From assembly GCA_007258455.2 (NCBI GenBank), contig VDFB02000001.1, forward strand, positions 12,318,754 to 12,382,753: a stretch of 64,000 nucleotides of DNA, read 5' to 3'. This stretch comes from Sequoia sempervirens. Taxonomy: Eukaryota; Streptophyta; Pinopsida; Cupressales; Cupressaceae. The first letter of the stretch is position 1, and every line of letters starts with the position of its first letter. Positions 34,564-47,941 of the stretch are shown one piece after another. The notes under the pieces were generated by a model. It did no database searches. It was not told the DNA's origin and worked only from the letters and a program-made list of their open reading frames with translations. A program made the translations under genes and the position numbers.

Positions 34564-35819
34564 GTCCTTAGTTCTTCCATCATACCTTTAATAGGCCAAC
34601 ATTTATTAGTTTAATCCCCATTGCCATGGTTTATTAAAGGAATACTTGGTCATGAAACTTGATGCTTAAGTCCTTCCTCCATCTCCCTATCATCCATATC
34701 CTATTTTCCATATTCCTCTTGCACTCTACAATTGGGGGGAAATTTTCATCCATCTTATCATTCCTTATATTTCCCACCTTTGATATTGACAAGGTTAAGG
34801 ATCTTCTTGAACATCATATATCTTATCCTATTTTCTTTGTCCATATCTTTCATACCATATCTTTTGTCTTATCCATATTCCATCGTTCTTGCTAGATACA
34901 TCCTTCTTCTCATCCTTGGTCTTGATGAGGAATAGGGGAAAAATACTTGGGTCTTGTGTTTGTATCTTATCTAGTTGATCTTGATCATCCCATTCATTAT
35001 CTTTATGCTCACTTTCTTCCATTCCATATCTCCTAGCTTATCAAAATCCATGTCATCATGTCCCTTTGCAACCTTGAATCTTATCATGCAAATCATATTT
35101 GAGCCTATCTGTAAAACATTATCCAATCATCATATATTTTGTCAATCAATCATCAATCTTATCATCATCATTCCTTATGGGATCAATCATTTATGGCATC
35201 TTAATCAATCAACCATTATCATGTTTTGACAAGAGATATGTTGCTTGTGTGACATGTTTTGCAGTGAATATTTCATTTTGATCTATCATTTATCCATGGT
35301 TGCATTATCTCTATTGTGGGGCATATTTTTCCTTCAACCATTCATATCATATCATTCCATCTTAAAAATAAAAAAAAATCAAAAAATGTGAAAAATACAA
35401 AGAAAAAAAAGTGAAAAATAAAAAAGATAAAAAAAATCATAAAATCTAAAAAGGTGCAATAAAAACAAGTAGTGAGAACCTAGAAACAGGTGCTATTTGT
35501 GATAGGTTATCTTTTCCATCTATTTGAGCATGTCAACCATTTTCTTTCACCATCCATCTGCCTATCTTTTGAAAGCTCCATGTACATATCTTGGCATCGT
35601 GGTCATGTCTCATCCTAGACTAGGGGAAAAATCCTGAACTCAATGGGGGCAATGAACTTTGAGCTTGAACCAAAAGAAAAAAAGCAGGAAGACAAATACA
35701 ACAACAAAAATGATTAAAATGCAACTCAACGTTGAACATCAATCACCATTAGAAACACATCAAACATCCATATCATATCAAAATCCAAAAAATAGGTCAA
35801 AAAGTCAAAAAAAAAGTTG
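34564..35819 (+). other. G4 interior, no gene seen
   Basis: T/C-rich CATATCTT-type sequence, then an A-rich stretch at 35365-35470. No coding motif recognised. Confidence 0.5.
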
Positions 35820-36070
35820 TCTTGTCAAACTACGTCATCTCTAAGCTTAAACGTAGGAAAGGCTAATCCTTGATTAGCCCCCAAGACACCCTAGGTCAAG
35901 TCCTTTAGCGTTCTATTGTAATTAGTTGTCATCTCTCGCCTGTTCATATCTTGGTCCTGTAAATCGGTTGAGTCAGTCAAACTACATGGTCTCTACGTGT
36001 ATAACGTAGGCAAGGCTAATCTTTTATCAGCCCCTGAGGCCCCTAGGATAGGTCTTTAGGTTAGGTTCTT
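35820..36070 (+). repeat. Two-copy repeat of about 90 bp with ACGTAGG core
   Basis: Copies at 35824-35915 and 35976-36065 share GTCAAACTAC, AACGTAGG, AAGGCTAATC and AGCCCC blocks in the same order, about 150 bp apart. Confidence 0.8.
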
Positions 36071-36779
36071 GGTCAAAATCTCATAAAACATCTAAAAATT
36101 GGAAAATCAAAAATTCCGAAAAACATTGGAAAATCAAAAGGATGATGCTCTTTTGAATCATGGGTTATCATATTAAACACAAATGTTCAATTGTTGTAAT
36201 TTTTTTTTTGTTATCATATCTCTGGAGCACCTCGATGATGTATCGAACTAGAGGAGCTAGGAAAGAGTATGATTTTTCTTTGTCTGTTGTCTGTGAGTTG
36301 ATCATTATTACTATTCAAATTTTGTGGGACGTGCACTACAAAGTATCACTGATGACATTTTGAATTTGCATAGGAAAAGGATTAACTCTTGCTTGTTTAT
36401 GCAAGCAATATTTAGGTCATCTCAATTTAATTATACTTAGATGCTTGTGTTAACTTGCACTATCAAACATCATGGAAGTAGTACTCAAGTCATCATGGTC
36501 TAAATTATACCAATGCTTGTACTCACTTTCAACATTTTAAAGGCCCAATGATGATAAAAAGCATGGAAAATTGGTTGTTATGAATGACAACTTTTGCATA
36601 TGAGATCTGCATGATTAGAGTAGATTGCATCCATGTTAGTTTGAATTTATAAGGTCTCCAAAGTTGCAACAATTTCACAATGAGGTTATCTCTCTTATCA
36701 ATGGATTGAGTACACTTGACATTAACCAAAAACACATCATTCTCATTTAGTTGCATGTCAGTTGCATCATCATTTGCAT

Positions 36780-37830
36780 AAAGTAGAAAACATTATAACA
36801 TCATTCATCCATCCATATACCATATCATGATATTTGCATCAGAAAACACAAAATGACATCCATCACATCTCATTTACATAATCAAAATGATTTCATTTAG
36901 TGGCATTAGGGAAGTGGTTCACTAAGCTTAAATGAATCAGTCTCTTCAAATTATGTCGGGTTTTGTAAAACTTAATGTAACAAAGAATCAACTAATGACA
37001 ACTCTTCCCACAACTCTTTCAAAGTTGATAGATTCACTCATTTAATCTTAAGACCCTAGAACATAATCATCTGCATAATCATTTGCATCACATATCATAA
37101 TTCATAACTACAAAACATCATACATCATTTTCATCACATCCATACATAATCAATAAGCACATTGCATTTCATTACATTTCATCATTGCATAAATCAAATT
37201 CATTTCATATAGCATAAAATCATTTTCATAATTAAATAAAACATATAGAGTCATCTGTCATTGCATTATCATATCATATCATCATTCCATCCATCATACA
37301 ATCATTCATTCATCGTTTATTTGCATGAGAAAAGAACAAAAACATAAAATCCATCACATGTAGGAATCATTCATAAATCATCATAGACTCATAACACATT
37401 AGCTGCATCATCATTTTCATCCATATCATATCATAACATTAGGATCACCATCATAACATGGAAATTAAATGCATTATAGACATCTATCATCATATCAACA
37501 CATAGATCAATCATCATCATCGCCGCATATCATATAACTTCAAAATCATAATGTCAAGTATACAATGATATCCAAAAGTATGATGAGATACATCAATATA
37601 AAAAATGGCACTGTATCATAATGTCTCAAATCAAGAGGTACATCATCAATGTCTCAACTAAATTAGTGTATAAATCAGGTCTCAGTACATCATCAAGTCT
37701 CAATACATTAATCAATCCTATACTGGGGCATATCAATCAATCAGAGAAGTCAAACCACATCACCCAATCAAATCTAAATCCACTTGCACCAGATGCAAAA
37801 ATCCTCCTATATTCATAGCATATTGCAAAT
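36780..37830 (+). repeat. CATCAT/CATATCAT low-complexity region
   Basis: Long irregular run of ATCAT, CATTCAT and CATATCAT words with no coding content. Confidence 0.75.
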
Positions 37831-37835
37831 CAACA

Positions 37836-38245
37836 ATCTTATCAATCAATTCAACCTTGCCTATCATGAGGTTCATCAATCAATCCAACCTCGCCTATCA
37901 TGAGGTTCATCAATCGATCCAACCTTGCCTATCATGAGATTCATCAATCAATTGATTCAACCTTACCTATCATGAGGTTCATCAATCAATCAAATCAACC
38001 TCGCCTAGACTGAGGTTCATCATCAATCTATCATTGATCCTTGCCTATCATGAGGCCAATCATCAATCTATCATTGATCCTCACCTATCATGAGTTCAAT
38101 CATCAATCTATCATTGATCCTCACCTATCATGAGGTCAATCATCAATCTATCATTGATCATCACCTATCATGAGGTCAATCATCAATCTATCATTGATCG
38201 TCACCTATCATGAGGAAAATCATCATTAATCTATCATTGATCCTT
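37836..38245 (+). repeat. 40-bp hairpin-forming tandem array, left part
   Basis: About ten units. Each later unit contains ATCAATCTATCATTGAT and CCTCACCTATCATGAGG, two short inverted repeats with 5- to 7-base loops. The left units are more diverged. The array stops at GL and resumes at 48849. Confidence 0.9.
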
Positions 38246-39359
38246 TGTAACTCCCCACCTCGCAACCCTAAAGGAAACTAATACATCAAACATTTATGGC
38301 ATAATTATTATTTTTAAACGTACAGAATGTACACTAAGTTTTCCAATGCATATAACATATACCAATGATTACAAATTAAACGCCTAAGTCCTTTGGGGTA
38401 CACGAGGTGACATTACGTAACTAACCCATAACAAAAGTGGAAAAATGAAATTCCCAATTTTCATTCATGTAACCCATTCATTCACTTATCTTCAATTTTA
38501 AAACATTCATAAATGATAAAGCAATATGAAAAGATTAAAAAAATATGATAACCATACACATATACATAATAAGATAAACATGGAAATACAATGAACATAT
38601 TTCCACAGTTACAACACGAGCATTAAACAATATTTACAAAAATAGATCAAGAAGGAATTACATAGTAGGATTATACATTACATCAGCTTCTAGTACATCT
38701 CATTGAATAAATACATAAGTTTACATCATGAGACTTCCCAACACATGTGGGAGTAATACATCAATACAAAAGTACAATTGTAGTACAAATATACATTTGA
38801 TTACATGGTGAACTCTAGATCAAGTTGTATCTACAAAATACTACACTGAATGACACAATTGTATTGCAGGGGACCCAACAAGGTGCGTAGCATGTTCCAC
38901 CCAACCACCCTCATGCTAGGAGTAAATAAGGAAGGATCCCTAACCAAGATCACCCAAACAAAAAACAACAAGACTCGACTCCAAACAAGAAAGACGTGAA
39001 ACACAAAGGAAAACATAACATCAAGAGACCACTTCCAGAGGCTTACAAAGATAACAAATCAAGGTATTGCTAATGGAAAGTCCAACAAGAACCAATTTCC
39101 AAAATAATAAATCAACATTAAATTTCCATAAGAGGTGCCAACAACAATAAAATTCCAAGCCCTCCAAATAAGATCACAAAATCAATCAACAATAAAAATC
39201 CAAGGGCACCATTCACCAACACCAATAAAGTTGCCATTGGGCATATATGCAACATTGAATAACCAAAAGGAGGCTACAAAGAAAACATCAAGAAAAAATT
39301 TGCTTAACAACATAAGACACAACAACTTCCAGATACGCACAAAATAAAACACAAGGGAA

Positions 39360-39720
39360 ACTATGGGAGAGTGTCATTGCACAGTCCTACATGGGTTATC
39401 CTGACTGCCTTTCTCTAGGTGTTGGCCCCCATCTATGGTTATCCTAGTAGCCTCTCTAGGCGTTGGCCCCAAAGGGTGACTCATGCAGAACCATTAACCT
39501 TTCATGGAGATGAGGCAATGATCTTTCCAACCACGGCCTTCTCAGCCCACCCTTAGTCTATGAAATCCCTAATGGGTGGATGAGGCATCCTTAATTATCT
39601 TGTTAATGTTAATACTATCCAACCCCTTTTTTTTTTAATTAAGTTATCACTTATTACTCTAACTCTAATGTGGGTTATCCTAACAACCCCTTTGTGCGCT
39701 GATGCCCATGTAGAGCCACT
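39360..39720 (+). repeat. Short GGTTATCCT...GTTGGCCCC repeats in the GL LTR
   Basis: Three spaced copies near 39392, 39438 and 39671 of a 40-bp segment with GGTTATCCT and CTCTAGG-like blocks. Also seen in copy B near 44568-44860. Confidence 0.6.
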
Positions 39721-40021
39721 CTCCCTAGAAACCCAAACCACAAAACCAAAGCATCAAGGGGTTGTACCAACATAACGAAAAATTGAATCTCAAACGAAAA
39801 CTTACGCGAGGCACAAACATCTCGCCAATAACCATATGCATATTCACCCATGAAACAGGTACAACCCAAACATATACCCAAAGTCACAATCATATCCAAA
39901 GTATAAACAAATACCATTAAGACTCAATTCCAAAATCACAATTACATCCAAAAATAGATAAACACAAATCCACAAGACATCTTAATAAACAACTTTCCCA
40001 TGCCTCTAGAAGCTTTAAACA

Positions 40022-40365
40022 ATAACCTTAACTCCTAAAGAGCGTTAAACTATCTTGAGGGTCCCCACATGTCCATAATCAACTCAAGCAAAACAACAAT
40101 GGACTCAAGGAAAATTGAAGAATTAAACAACTATACAACCTCAAGATTCAGTTAAAGAACGTGAATTTACTATAACTCAACAAATAACCTTAACTCCTAA
40201 AGAGCGTTAAACTATCTTGAGGGTCCCCACATGTCCATAATCAACTCAAGCAAAACAACAATGGACTCAAGGAAAATTGAATAATTAAACAACTATACAA
40301 CCTCAAGATTCAGTTAAAGAACGTGAATTTACTATAACTCAACAAACACATTTTAAGATAACTCA
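40022..40365 (+). repeat. 172-bp tandem duplication in GL copy A
   Basis: The segment from ATAACCTTAACTCC to ACTCAACAA occurs twice back to back. Copy B has it once (45190-45355). Confidence 0.92.
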
Positions 40366-40566
40366 TTGCATGATTTCAACCTTGATAAAATAAACAATCA
40401 GTTTACCCAATCTACTTAATTTGATAAAATCACTCAATTTGATTTGATAATTTTTTATTTTTATTTTTATCCAATTACCACATAAATCTAAGCATTGACA
40501 CTAACATCCCAAGTATTTTATATCTTTTCATCTAGTACAAACACATGCATATATATACATATATAT

Positions 40567-40569
<3 letters not shown>

Positions 40570-40608
<39 letters not shown>
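40570..40608 (+). repeat. AC dinucleotide microsatellite
   Basis: About 19 AC units flanked by ATAT-rich DNA; only in GL copy A. Confidence 0.95.
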
Positions 40609-40617
<9 letters not shown>

Positions 40618-40865
40618 CATATTGCTATGTACATATACATATATGAATATATTTTGCATATAAATTCAACATACTTATTTTATTCACACAAATATCAATA
40701 TTATATATATATATATATATATTAATAAAAATTAAATTGAATATAATAAAATTTAAAAAAATTAAAAATTATAAAATAAACTTTATAAAATTAAAATTTA
40801 TAAACCATACTAACCCTGTGCAAGAGAAGGCTGTGAACCTTCCCATATGGGGAGGTCACAACCCC

Positions 40866-40917
40866 CACCCAAGGTTGCGCCCAACAGCCCAAAGGCTATT
40901 GTGCGCAACTTTGGGTG
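40866..40917. other. GC-rich 24-bp stem with 4-base loop
   Basis: Arms 40866-40889 and 40894-40917 pair with three mismatches. It sits in a GC-rich, C-run-rich island (about 40840-41015) in AT-rich LTR DNA. The matching site in copy B (45836-45887) pairs less well. Confidence 0.8.
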
Positions 40918-42920
40918 GGCTGGGCACAGACCCCCACCACCCCCATGCACACACATGTAACACAATGGGGAGTAGGGGGTACGGCGGCAGCTGACACCCC
41001 CCCTCCCAAATAATTTAAATTTTCTTTAAAAAAATAAAAAACAAAATTATTATATTTATCTAATTTTTTTTTTCTTCTAATACACTCTCAGAAGGAAATA
41101 CAGCCAGCCAGCCAGACCTTTCAATATATATGTATATTTTCTTTCAGAAAGAGAGAAACCAGATAAAAGAGTTTTTTGAGAATGGAAACACAAATAATCA
41201 TATATGTAACTGATTTATAACAACACCTAAATTATGGTTATATATATATATATATATTTCTTTAAAAAAAATCTAATTTTCTCAAGCACCAATAATCCAT
41301 TTTCCCCAAGCCAACATAAAAAATTTCCTCAGATAAACACTTGTTTAACATAATATTGTTTTCCCAATTTGACGGCAACCTTCTTCAATTAGAACACATT
41401 TTTTCCCAAAAAGATTTGTAATTTCTCCAAAATATATATATATAATCTACAAAATGGATTGGGGGGGCAGATCGAAAGCAATGATTTGCAATCAACCAAG
41501 CAACTAAATCAAAACTTTTCCAACACTTTCTTTTCTTTTTGAACATTATAGTTTTTTTTTTCAAGAAATCACCCAAACAAACATAGATATAAACACTACT
41601 TTCAAACACATGTAAAATAAATAATAATCAAAGAACCTGGACTCCTACGCTCTGCAAAAGTAGCGTTGTGCATGCCAAACTCTTCTTCGTCCTCTCAAAT
41701 CAGCTCTTCACGAACTTCTTTCTCCTTCCTCAACAAATTTTTCCCCAATTTCTTCTTTCAAAATCAACTCTGAATCATTTTTTTTTTTACAAAGAAAGAA
41801 TAGAGAAGCACCATATTTATTTTTCAACAACTCTTATTTTTCTTCTTCCACCACAAAAATGTCCATGAAGAAGAATTCTTCTTTTTTTCCCAATAAATTC
41901 AACGAAACTTCTTTCTTTCTTTTTTTCCCAAAAACACTAAACATGCATTCGTCCTTTTTTATCTTTTTTTATTTTAAAGCTCATAATTATCACACAACAA
42001 TTAATTAAAAATCCCTTTATTCAATATTTATCCTCAACTTGACAAAAGTCATTAAATTATATTATTTCATTTTTACAAACAATAATTTATAATTATCAAC
42101 AATATTATTTATTTAATTTATTAATTTATCCCTTTTAATTAAATAGGCAACTTTTAATTTAACAATCTTTTAAAATATAATAAATTTAAATTTAACAATT
42201 AACTTAACCACATTTTCATAACTACTTAATTATATTAATTAAAATAACATTATTAATCTACCAAGAAATGTCAAACATAAACATTAATTAAATGATACAT
42301 AAATCAAAGATTAAAATCAATGAATAACACAATACCATGCCAAACGAAGATGAGATCGTAGACAACAACATTGTTACACACAACAATGAGGGTGACGAAC
42401 TTGGGATGGGGACACTTCCTTATAAACTCCCTTTCAACTTCATACCCATTGGGTTTATGGGACACACTCAGACCTGTCATGCAAGTGGAGTCGGTGTCCA
42501 GTACCTGCATCCTGCATGAAACCAACGTCAAGTAGCATATAAATATCCAATACAGACACACCGTGAAAGGAAGTCATGGGGTAGCAAGGCACTCGCGAGT
42601 GAGTGATGCTACTCTGTCCTTTCACCAAGACCCACTAGAATACACATCATAATCCATATCCATCAACAAACATGAAACCATAACATCAACCAAATAGTAT
42701 GATCACCACATATCATCACATAAGAATGATTACATATCCAGATAGTACAAACACCACAAATCGTGTATCAAAAATCAACATAAGTAGTATCAAGTGCATC
42801 CAACCAAACTAAATTGTAAATCCACACAAATAAAACCAGTGAAATAATCACCATCAGAATCTCAAGTACACAACTCAACATAATAGAATATCAAGTAACA
42901 GCAACACAAGGGGTATTACA

Positions 42921-43422
42921 TCCTCCCCCCTAGAACATGGCTTACTCTTGGAAGCCAATCAACAAATAAGGGTAATCCTCTCTTATACAAGATGCATCCT
43001 CCCATGTCGCCGAGGTCTCAATGCAAAATATCACAATAAAAGTGACACAAGATCATAATCTCATGCCCCTTTCAAGACATAAAACACAATTTAACACATC
43101 AAAAGCACAATATTTCAAGTTTAAACACACCCTCACCGCATACACATTCAATTCACTTTGCATGGAACACACCACAAGGAAACACAAGGGTCCCAAATTA
43201 TATTCCTAGTAGGAATAATATTTGTGCATTGTGCACTACATTGAGGGTCCTATCCTTTCCACCAGATTTCTGCACCTTTGGACCAACATTGCCTAGAGAC
43301 AAACTCAAATTCCTAAGTGCAGATGACACAAATGAAATGACACAACCTCAAGAGTACGAGCAGCTAGGTCAATGCAATAGGCTCATAGTACCTACCGTAT
43401 GAACGTATGCTCTGATATCAAG
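42921..43422 (-). other. GL interior with polypurine tract and primer binding site
   Basis: 502 bp. The polypurine tract is at 42921-42933 and the tRNA-Met type primer site at 43409-43420, one base different from the consensus (G to A at position 3). No open frame of note between them. Confidence 0.85.
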
Positions 43423-46400
43423 TGTAACGCCTCATCTTGCAACCCCAAAGGAAACTAATACATCAACCATTTATGGCACAATTTTTTTTTAAAAACATAA
43501 AGAATGTACACTAAGTTTTCCAATGCATATATCATATACCAATGATTACAAATTAAAATTCTAAGTACTTTGGGGTACACGAGGTGACATTATGTAACTA
43601 ACCCATAACAAATTTGGGAAGACAAAATTCCCAATTTTCATTAATGTAACCCATTCATTCACTTATCTTCAATTTTAAAAAATTCATAAATGATAAAGCA
43701 ATATGACAAGATTAAAACAATATGATAACCATACACATATACATAAGAAGATAAACATGGAAATACAATGAACATATTTCCATAGATACAACACGAGCAT
43801 TAAACAATATTTACAAACATAGATCAAGAAGGAATTACATAGTAGGATTATACATTACATCAACTTCTAGTACATCTCATTGAATAAATACATAAGTTTA
43901 CATCATGAGACTTCCCAACACATGTGGGAGTAATACATCAATACAAAAGTACAACTGTAGTACAAATATACATTTGATCATATGGTGAACTCTGGATCAA
44001 GTTGTATCTACAAAACACTGCACTAAATGGCACAACTGTATGACAAGGGACCCAATGGGGTGCATAGCATGTTCCACCCAACCACCCCCATACTAGGAGT
44101 AAATAAGGAAGGATCCCCGACCAAGATCACCCAAATAGAAAATAACAAGACTCAACTCCAAACAAGAAAGGCATGAAACACAAAGGAAAACATAACATCA
44201 AGAGACCACTTCCAGAGGCTTGCAAAGATAACAAATCAAGGGATTGCTAATGGAAATTCCAACAAGAACCAATTGCAAAAATCACATATCAACATTAAAT
44301 TACTATAAGAGGTGGCAACAACAATAAAATTCCAAGATGAGATCACAAAATCAATCAACAATAAAAATCCAAAGGCACCATTCACCACCACCAATAAAGT
44401 TGCCATGAGGCATATATGCAACATTGAATAACTAAAAGGAGGCTACAAAGACAACATCAAGAAACAATTTCCTTAACAACATAAGACACAACCGCTTCCA
44501 GATACACACAAAAACAAACACAAGGGAAACTATGGGAGAGTGTCATTGCACAATCCTACATGAGTTATCCTGACTGCCTTTCTCTAGGCATTGACCCCCA
44601 TCTATGGCTATCCCGGCAGCCTCTCTAGGCGCCGGCCTCATAGGGTGACTCATGCAAAACTGTTAACCTCTCATGGAGATGAGGCAATGATCTTTCTAGC
44701 CACAACCTTCTCAGCCCACCCTTAGTATGTGAAAGCCCTAACGGGTGGATGAGGCATCCTTAATTATCTTGTTAATGTTAATACTACCCAACCCCCTTTT
44801 TTTAATTAAGTTATCACTTATTACTCTAACTCTAACATGGGTTATCTTGACAGCCCCTTTGTGCATCGATGCCCACATAGAGCCACTCTCCCTAGAAACT
44901 CAAACCACAAAACCAAAGCATCAAGGGTTTGTACCAACATAAGGAAAAACTAAATCTCAAACAAAAAATTACTCAAGGCACATACATCTCGCCAATAACC
45001 ATATGCATATTCACTCATGAAACAAGTACAACCCAAGCATATACCCAAAGTCACAATCATATCCAAAGTATAAACAAATACCATTAAGTCTCAATTCCAA
45101 AATCACATTTACATCCAAAAATAGATAAACACAAATCCACAAGACATCTTAATAAACAACTTTCCCATGCCTCTGGAAGCCTTAAACAATAACCTTAACT
45201 CCTAAAGAGGGTTAAACTATCTTGAGGGTCCCCACAAGATAGTTTAATCAACTCAAGAAAAACAACAATGGACTCAAGGAAAATTGAAGAATTAAACAAC
45301 TATACAATCTCAAGATTCAGTTAAAGAACGCAAATTTACTATAACTCAGCAAACACATTTTAAGATAAATCATTGCACGATTTCAACCCTAATAAAAAAA
45401 ACAACCAGTTTACCCAATCTATTTAATTTGATAAAATCACTAAATTTGATTTGATAATTTTATTTTTTTTCTTAATTTATCCAATTACCACATAAATCTA
45501 AGCATTGACACTAACATCCCAAGTATTTTATATCTTTTCATCCAGTACAAACACATGCATATATACATATATATACACATATATATATACATATTGCTAT
45601 GTACATGTACATATATAAATATATTTTGCATATAAATTCAACATAGTTATTTTATTCACACAAATATCAATATATATTATATATATATATATTAATAAAA
45701 ATTAAATTGAATATAATAAACTTTATAAAATTTAAAAATTATAAAATAAACTTTATAAAATTAAAATTTATAAACCATACTAACCTTGTGTAGGGGAAGG
45801 CTGCGAACCTTCCCATATGGGGAGGTCACAGCCCCCACCCAGGGTTGCGCCCAATAGCCCAAAGGCTGTTGTGCACAGTCGTGGGTGGGCTGCGCACCCC
45901 CCCCCCATGCACGCACAGGTAACACAATGGGGAGTAGGGGGTACAGCGGCAACCCACCGCCCCTCCTGCACCCTCCCACCCCCCCACCCAAATATGGGGT
46001 TGTATATGCACCCCCCCCCCCACCATGCACAGCAATGGGGGGGGGTACAACAACCACCACCCCTCCAAATAATTTTTTTAAAAAACAAAAGTATTAAATT
46101 TATCTTTTTTTTTTTTTGTTCTAATACACTCTCAGAAGGAAATACATACAGCCAGCCAAACCTTTTAATATATATGTATATTTTCTTTCAGAAAGAGAGA
46201 AACCAAATAAAAGAGTTTTCTGAGAATGGAAACACAAATAATCACATATATAACTGATTTATAACACCTAAATTATGGTTACATATATATATATATATAT
46301 TCTTTTAACAAAAATCTGATTTTCTCAAGCACCAAAAATCCATTTTCCCCAAGCCAACATAAAAAATTTCCACAGATAAACACTTGTTTAACAGAATATT

Positions 46401-47941
46401 ATTTTCCCAATTTGACAGCAACATTCTTCAATCAGAACAAAATTTTTCCCAAAAATATTTGCAATTTCTCCAAAACAAAATATATAATCTACAAAATGGA
46501 TTGGGAGGGTAGATCGAAAACAATTATTTGTAATCAGCCAAGCAACTAAATCAAAACTTTTCAAACACTTTCTTTTCTTTTTGAACATTATAGTTTTTTT
46601 TTTTTTTCAAGAAATCACCCAAACAAAGACAGATCTAAACACTACTTTCAAACACATGTAAAATAAATAATAATCAAAGAACCTAGAGTCCTACGCTCTG
46701 CAAAAGAAGCATCATGCACAATAGACTCTTCTTCGTCCTCTCGATTCAACCCTTCATGAACTTATTTCTCCTTCCTCAACAAATTTTTCCCCAATTTCTT
46801 CTTTCAAACTCAACTTTGAATTTTTATAGAGAAAGAACAGAGAAGCACCATATTTATTTTCCAACAACTCTTATTTTTCTTCGTCCGCGACAAAAATGCC
46901 CATGAAGAAGAATTCTTCTTTTTTTCCCAATAAATTCAAAGAAACTTCTTTTTTCTTTTTCTTTTTTTTCCCAAAAACACTAAACATGCATTCGTCCTTT
47001 TTTATCTTTTTTGATTTTAAAGCTCATAATTATCACACAACAATTAATTAAAAATCCCTTTACTCAATATTTATCCTCAACTTGACAAAAGTCATTAAAT
47101 TATATTATTTCATTTTTACAAACGATAATTTATAATTATCAACAATATTATTTATTTAATTTATTAATTTATCCCTTTTAATTAAATAGACAAATTTTAA
47201 TTTAACAATTAACTTAACCGCATTTTCATAACTACTTAATTATATTAATTAAAATAACATTATTAATCTACCAAGAAATGTCAAACATAAACATTAATTA
47301 AATGACACATAAATCAAAGATTAAAATCAATGAATAACACAATACCATGCAGAACGAAGATGGGATCGTAGACAACATCGTTACACACAACAACGAGGGT
47401 GACGAACTTGGGACGGGGACACTCCCTTATAAACTCCCTTTCAACTTCATACCCGTTGGGTTTATGGGACATGCTCAAACCTGTCACGCAGGTGGAGTCG
47501 GTGTCCAGTACCTGCATCCTACATTAAACCAACGTCAAATAGCATATAAATCTCCAATACAGACACACCGTGAAAGGAATTCGCGAGGTAGCAGGGCACT
47601 CGTGAGCGAGTGATGCTACTTTGTCCTTTCACCAAGACCCACTAGAATACACATCATAATCCATATCCATCAACAAACATGAAACCATAACATCAACCAA
47701 ATAGTATGATCACCACATATCATCACATAAGAATGATTACATATCCAGATAGTACAAACACCACAAATCATGTATCAACAATCAACATAAGTAGTATCAA
47801 GTGCATCTAACCAAACTAAACTATAAATCTACACAAATCAAACTAGTGAAATAATCACCATCACAATCTCAAGTACACAACTCAACATAATAGAATATCA
47901 AGAAAGTAACAACAACGTGAGGGGTATTACATAAATTGGAC
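43423..47941 (-). repeat. GL 5' LTR (copy B), 4519 bp
   Basis: Plus strand TGTAACGCCT to GGGGTATTACA. Includes a new 13-bp hairpin at 45212-45247 absent from copy A, and long C and G runs at 45896-46046. Confidence 0.88.

Larger units (their letters stand above)
38246..42920 (-). repeat. GL 3' LTR (copy A), 4675 bp
   Basis: Aligns with copy B along its length. It differs by a 172-bp tandem duplication (40022-40365) and an AC microsatellite, both absent from B. No gene recognised inside. Confidence 0.88.
38246..47941 (-). mobile_element. Giant-LTR mini-element GL
   Basis: Two long direct repeats, 38246-42920 and 43423-47941, surround only 502 bp. Both start TGTAAC and end GGGGTATTACA on the plus strand. 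Inside the right copy is a tRNA-Met type primer site (minus strand, TGATATCAGAGC at 43409-43420), and inside the left copy is a polypurine tract (CTAGGGGGGAGGA at 42921-42933). Both are in the places expected for a minus-strand LTR element. No coding region is present. The expected TSD is missing: flanks are TCCTT and TAAAT. LTR length is in the range of large LARD elements, but the interior is TRIM-sized. Confidence 0.85.

Noticed and set aside
37836..38245. CRISPR-like array
   Set aside because: Units are contiguous, with no unique spacers, and lie in a plant retroelement.
45761..46257. Gly/Pro-rich open frames on both strands
   Set aside because: They lie over C and G homopolymer runs in the GL LTR. 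Composition explains them and copy A does not keep them.
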